Positions 6,775-7,298 of a stretch of DNA of 7,298 nucleotides are shown in pieces. Position numbers and translations under genes: made by a program. The notes beneath the pieces were generated by a model. The model ran no database searches. It was not told the DNA's origin and was given only the letters and a program-made list of their open reading frames with translations. Position 1 is the first letter of the stretch. Each line of letters starts with the position of its first letter. Location: NCBI GenBank assembly GCA_041752455.1, contig JBGSWL010000103.1, forward strand, positions 1 through 7,298. The letters are read 5' to 3'. The DNA comes from JBGSWL01 sp041752455. GTDB taxonomy: Bacteria > Pseudomonadota > Alphaproteobacteria > Rhizobiales > Rhizobiaceae.

Positions 6775-7298
6775 ATGACGACGATCGGCACGAAAACGGC
6801 GGACGGCGCGGCGGCCCCGGTCTACGGCGAAACGGGGGTGACGGTCGCCGCGATCGTGCACGCCTGTCATGAGCGCACGATCGACGAGGGGCTTGCGGGC
6901 CTGGCCCTTCCCGGCCTCGACCGGGCGAGCCTCGAGCCCCTCCTGACGTATTGCGCCGAGTTGCGGTGCGAGGCCGAGGCCGTCACGTGCCCGGGCTGCA
7001 AGCGCCGCACGGAGGCGAAGGGGCTGCACACCCTCGACGACTTCATCCGCGCCCACGCCGAGGTCATCGTCGGCGATGGCGCGGTGCGTCTGGTGGGGCA
7101 AGGGCAGGCGGTGGTAACGACGCCGGAGCTGGCCGCGCTCGAAAAGACCTGGTCCGGCGAGAACTACTGGTTCTGGGCCCGCCGCGTCCTGCGCAAGCTG
7201 CGGCACGGCATCCGGCGCGCCCACATCCAGGGCAGCGCGTTCTCCGGCACCGGCGAGACGCCGTCGGTCATCCTGATGGAGCCGCAACTCGCCGACAA
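6775..7298 (+). CDS. Uncharacterised protein with DUF433-like N-terminus and four-cysteine cluster (runs off the right edge)
   Basis: The frame is open from ATG 6775 to the window end (174 codons, no stop). About 92.5% of codons end in G or C by hand count, which supports real coding. Residues 17-63 (for example GVTVAAIVHACHERT and PGLDRASLEPLLTYCAEL) resemble the small helical DUF433 module found in antitoxin-like proteins; this is my weak recognition, not a search result. A cysteine cluster follows: C60-x4-C65-x6-C72-x2-C75 (LRCEAEAVTCPGCKRR), which could hold zinc or an iron-sulfur centre. A helical 'LHTLDDFIRAH' and a strongly basic aromatic stretch, YWFWARRVLRKLRHGIRRAH (about 131-150), come next, suggesting nucleic-acid or membrane contact. 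The ATG is preceded by GAGTGAGG; an in-frame GTG at 6766 is an alternative start. It is divergent from icd. A minus-strand open frame opposite it is judged a shadow. Function unknown. Confidence 0.72.
   Translation, partial: MTTIGTKTADGAAAPVYGETGVTVAAIVHACHERTIDEGLAGLALPGLDRASLEPLLTYCAELRCEAEAVTCPGCKRRTEAKGLHTLDDFIRAHAEVIVGDGAVRLVGQGQAVVTTPELAALEKTWSGENYWFWARRVLRKLRHGIRRAHIQGSAFSGTGETPSVILMEPQLAD

Noticed and set aside
6760..7287. A 175-codon minus-strand open frame opposite the right-end gene
   Set aside because: The plus strand has a coherent protein with a cysteine cluster and G/C-biased third positions. The minus translation is Arg, Asp and Ala rich without motifs. Without the full gene this is the less certain of the rejections.

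Overview
The window looks like core chromosome of an alphaproteobacterium, most likely in the order Hyphomicrobiales (Rhizobiales). Three things point there. RecA begins with the characteristic residues MAQNNLRLVEGKSVDKTKAL. The isocitrate dehydrogenase is the homodimeric type II NADP form usual in that order. Putative LexA sites ahead of recA resemble the alphaproteobacterial GAAC-N7-GAAC pattern rather than the E. coli CTGT-N8-ACAG box. No rRNA, tRNA, insertion sequence, CRISPR array or other mobile element was seen.

Layout from left to right: the N-terminal 73 residues of a PfkB-type sugar/nucleoside kinase (minus strand, cut by the window edge); a 203-bp divergent control region with a sigma70-like promoter and two degenerate SOS boxes; recA (plus) with a clear intrinsic terminator; a 156-bp alaS leader with a small hairpin; alaS (plus); then a minus-strand series read in the order icd, a small membrane-anchored protein, and a DedA-family membrane protein whose stop lies inside the end of alaS. 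Right of icd is a 132-bp divergent region with a good promoter for icd, then the first 174 codons of an unrecognised plus-strand gene that encodes a four-cysteine cluster and runs off the window.

Functionally these are mainly housekeeping genes: recombination and SOS induction (recA), tRNA-Ala charging (alaS), the TCA cycle (icd) and probable membrane transport or maintenance (DedA plus its small partner). The only suggestion of joint function is the 8-bp spacing between the small membrane protein gene and dedA.

Two points merit attention. The cysteine-cluster gene at the right end is the only candidate for an undescribed function. Third-position GC, counted by hand, jumps inside icd from about 81% in the C-terminal 150 codons to about 94% in the N-terminal 254 codons. 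The right-hand gene stays near 93%, while an alaS sample is near 71%. That may mark ancestral recombination, or a chimeric assembly joined at a highly conserved stretch of icd, so the right-hand 1.4 kb may not share an origin with the rest. I found no convincing new multi-gene system.
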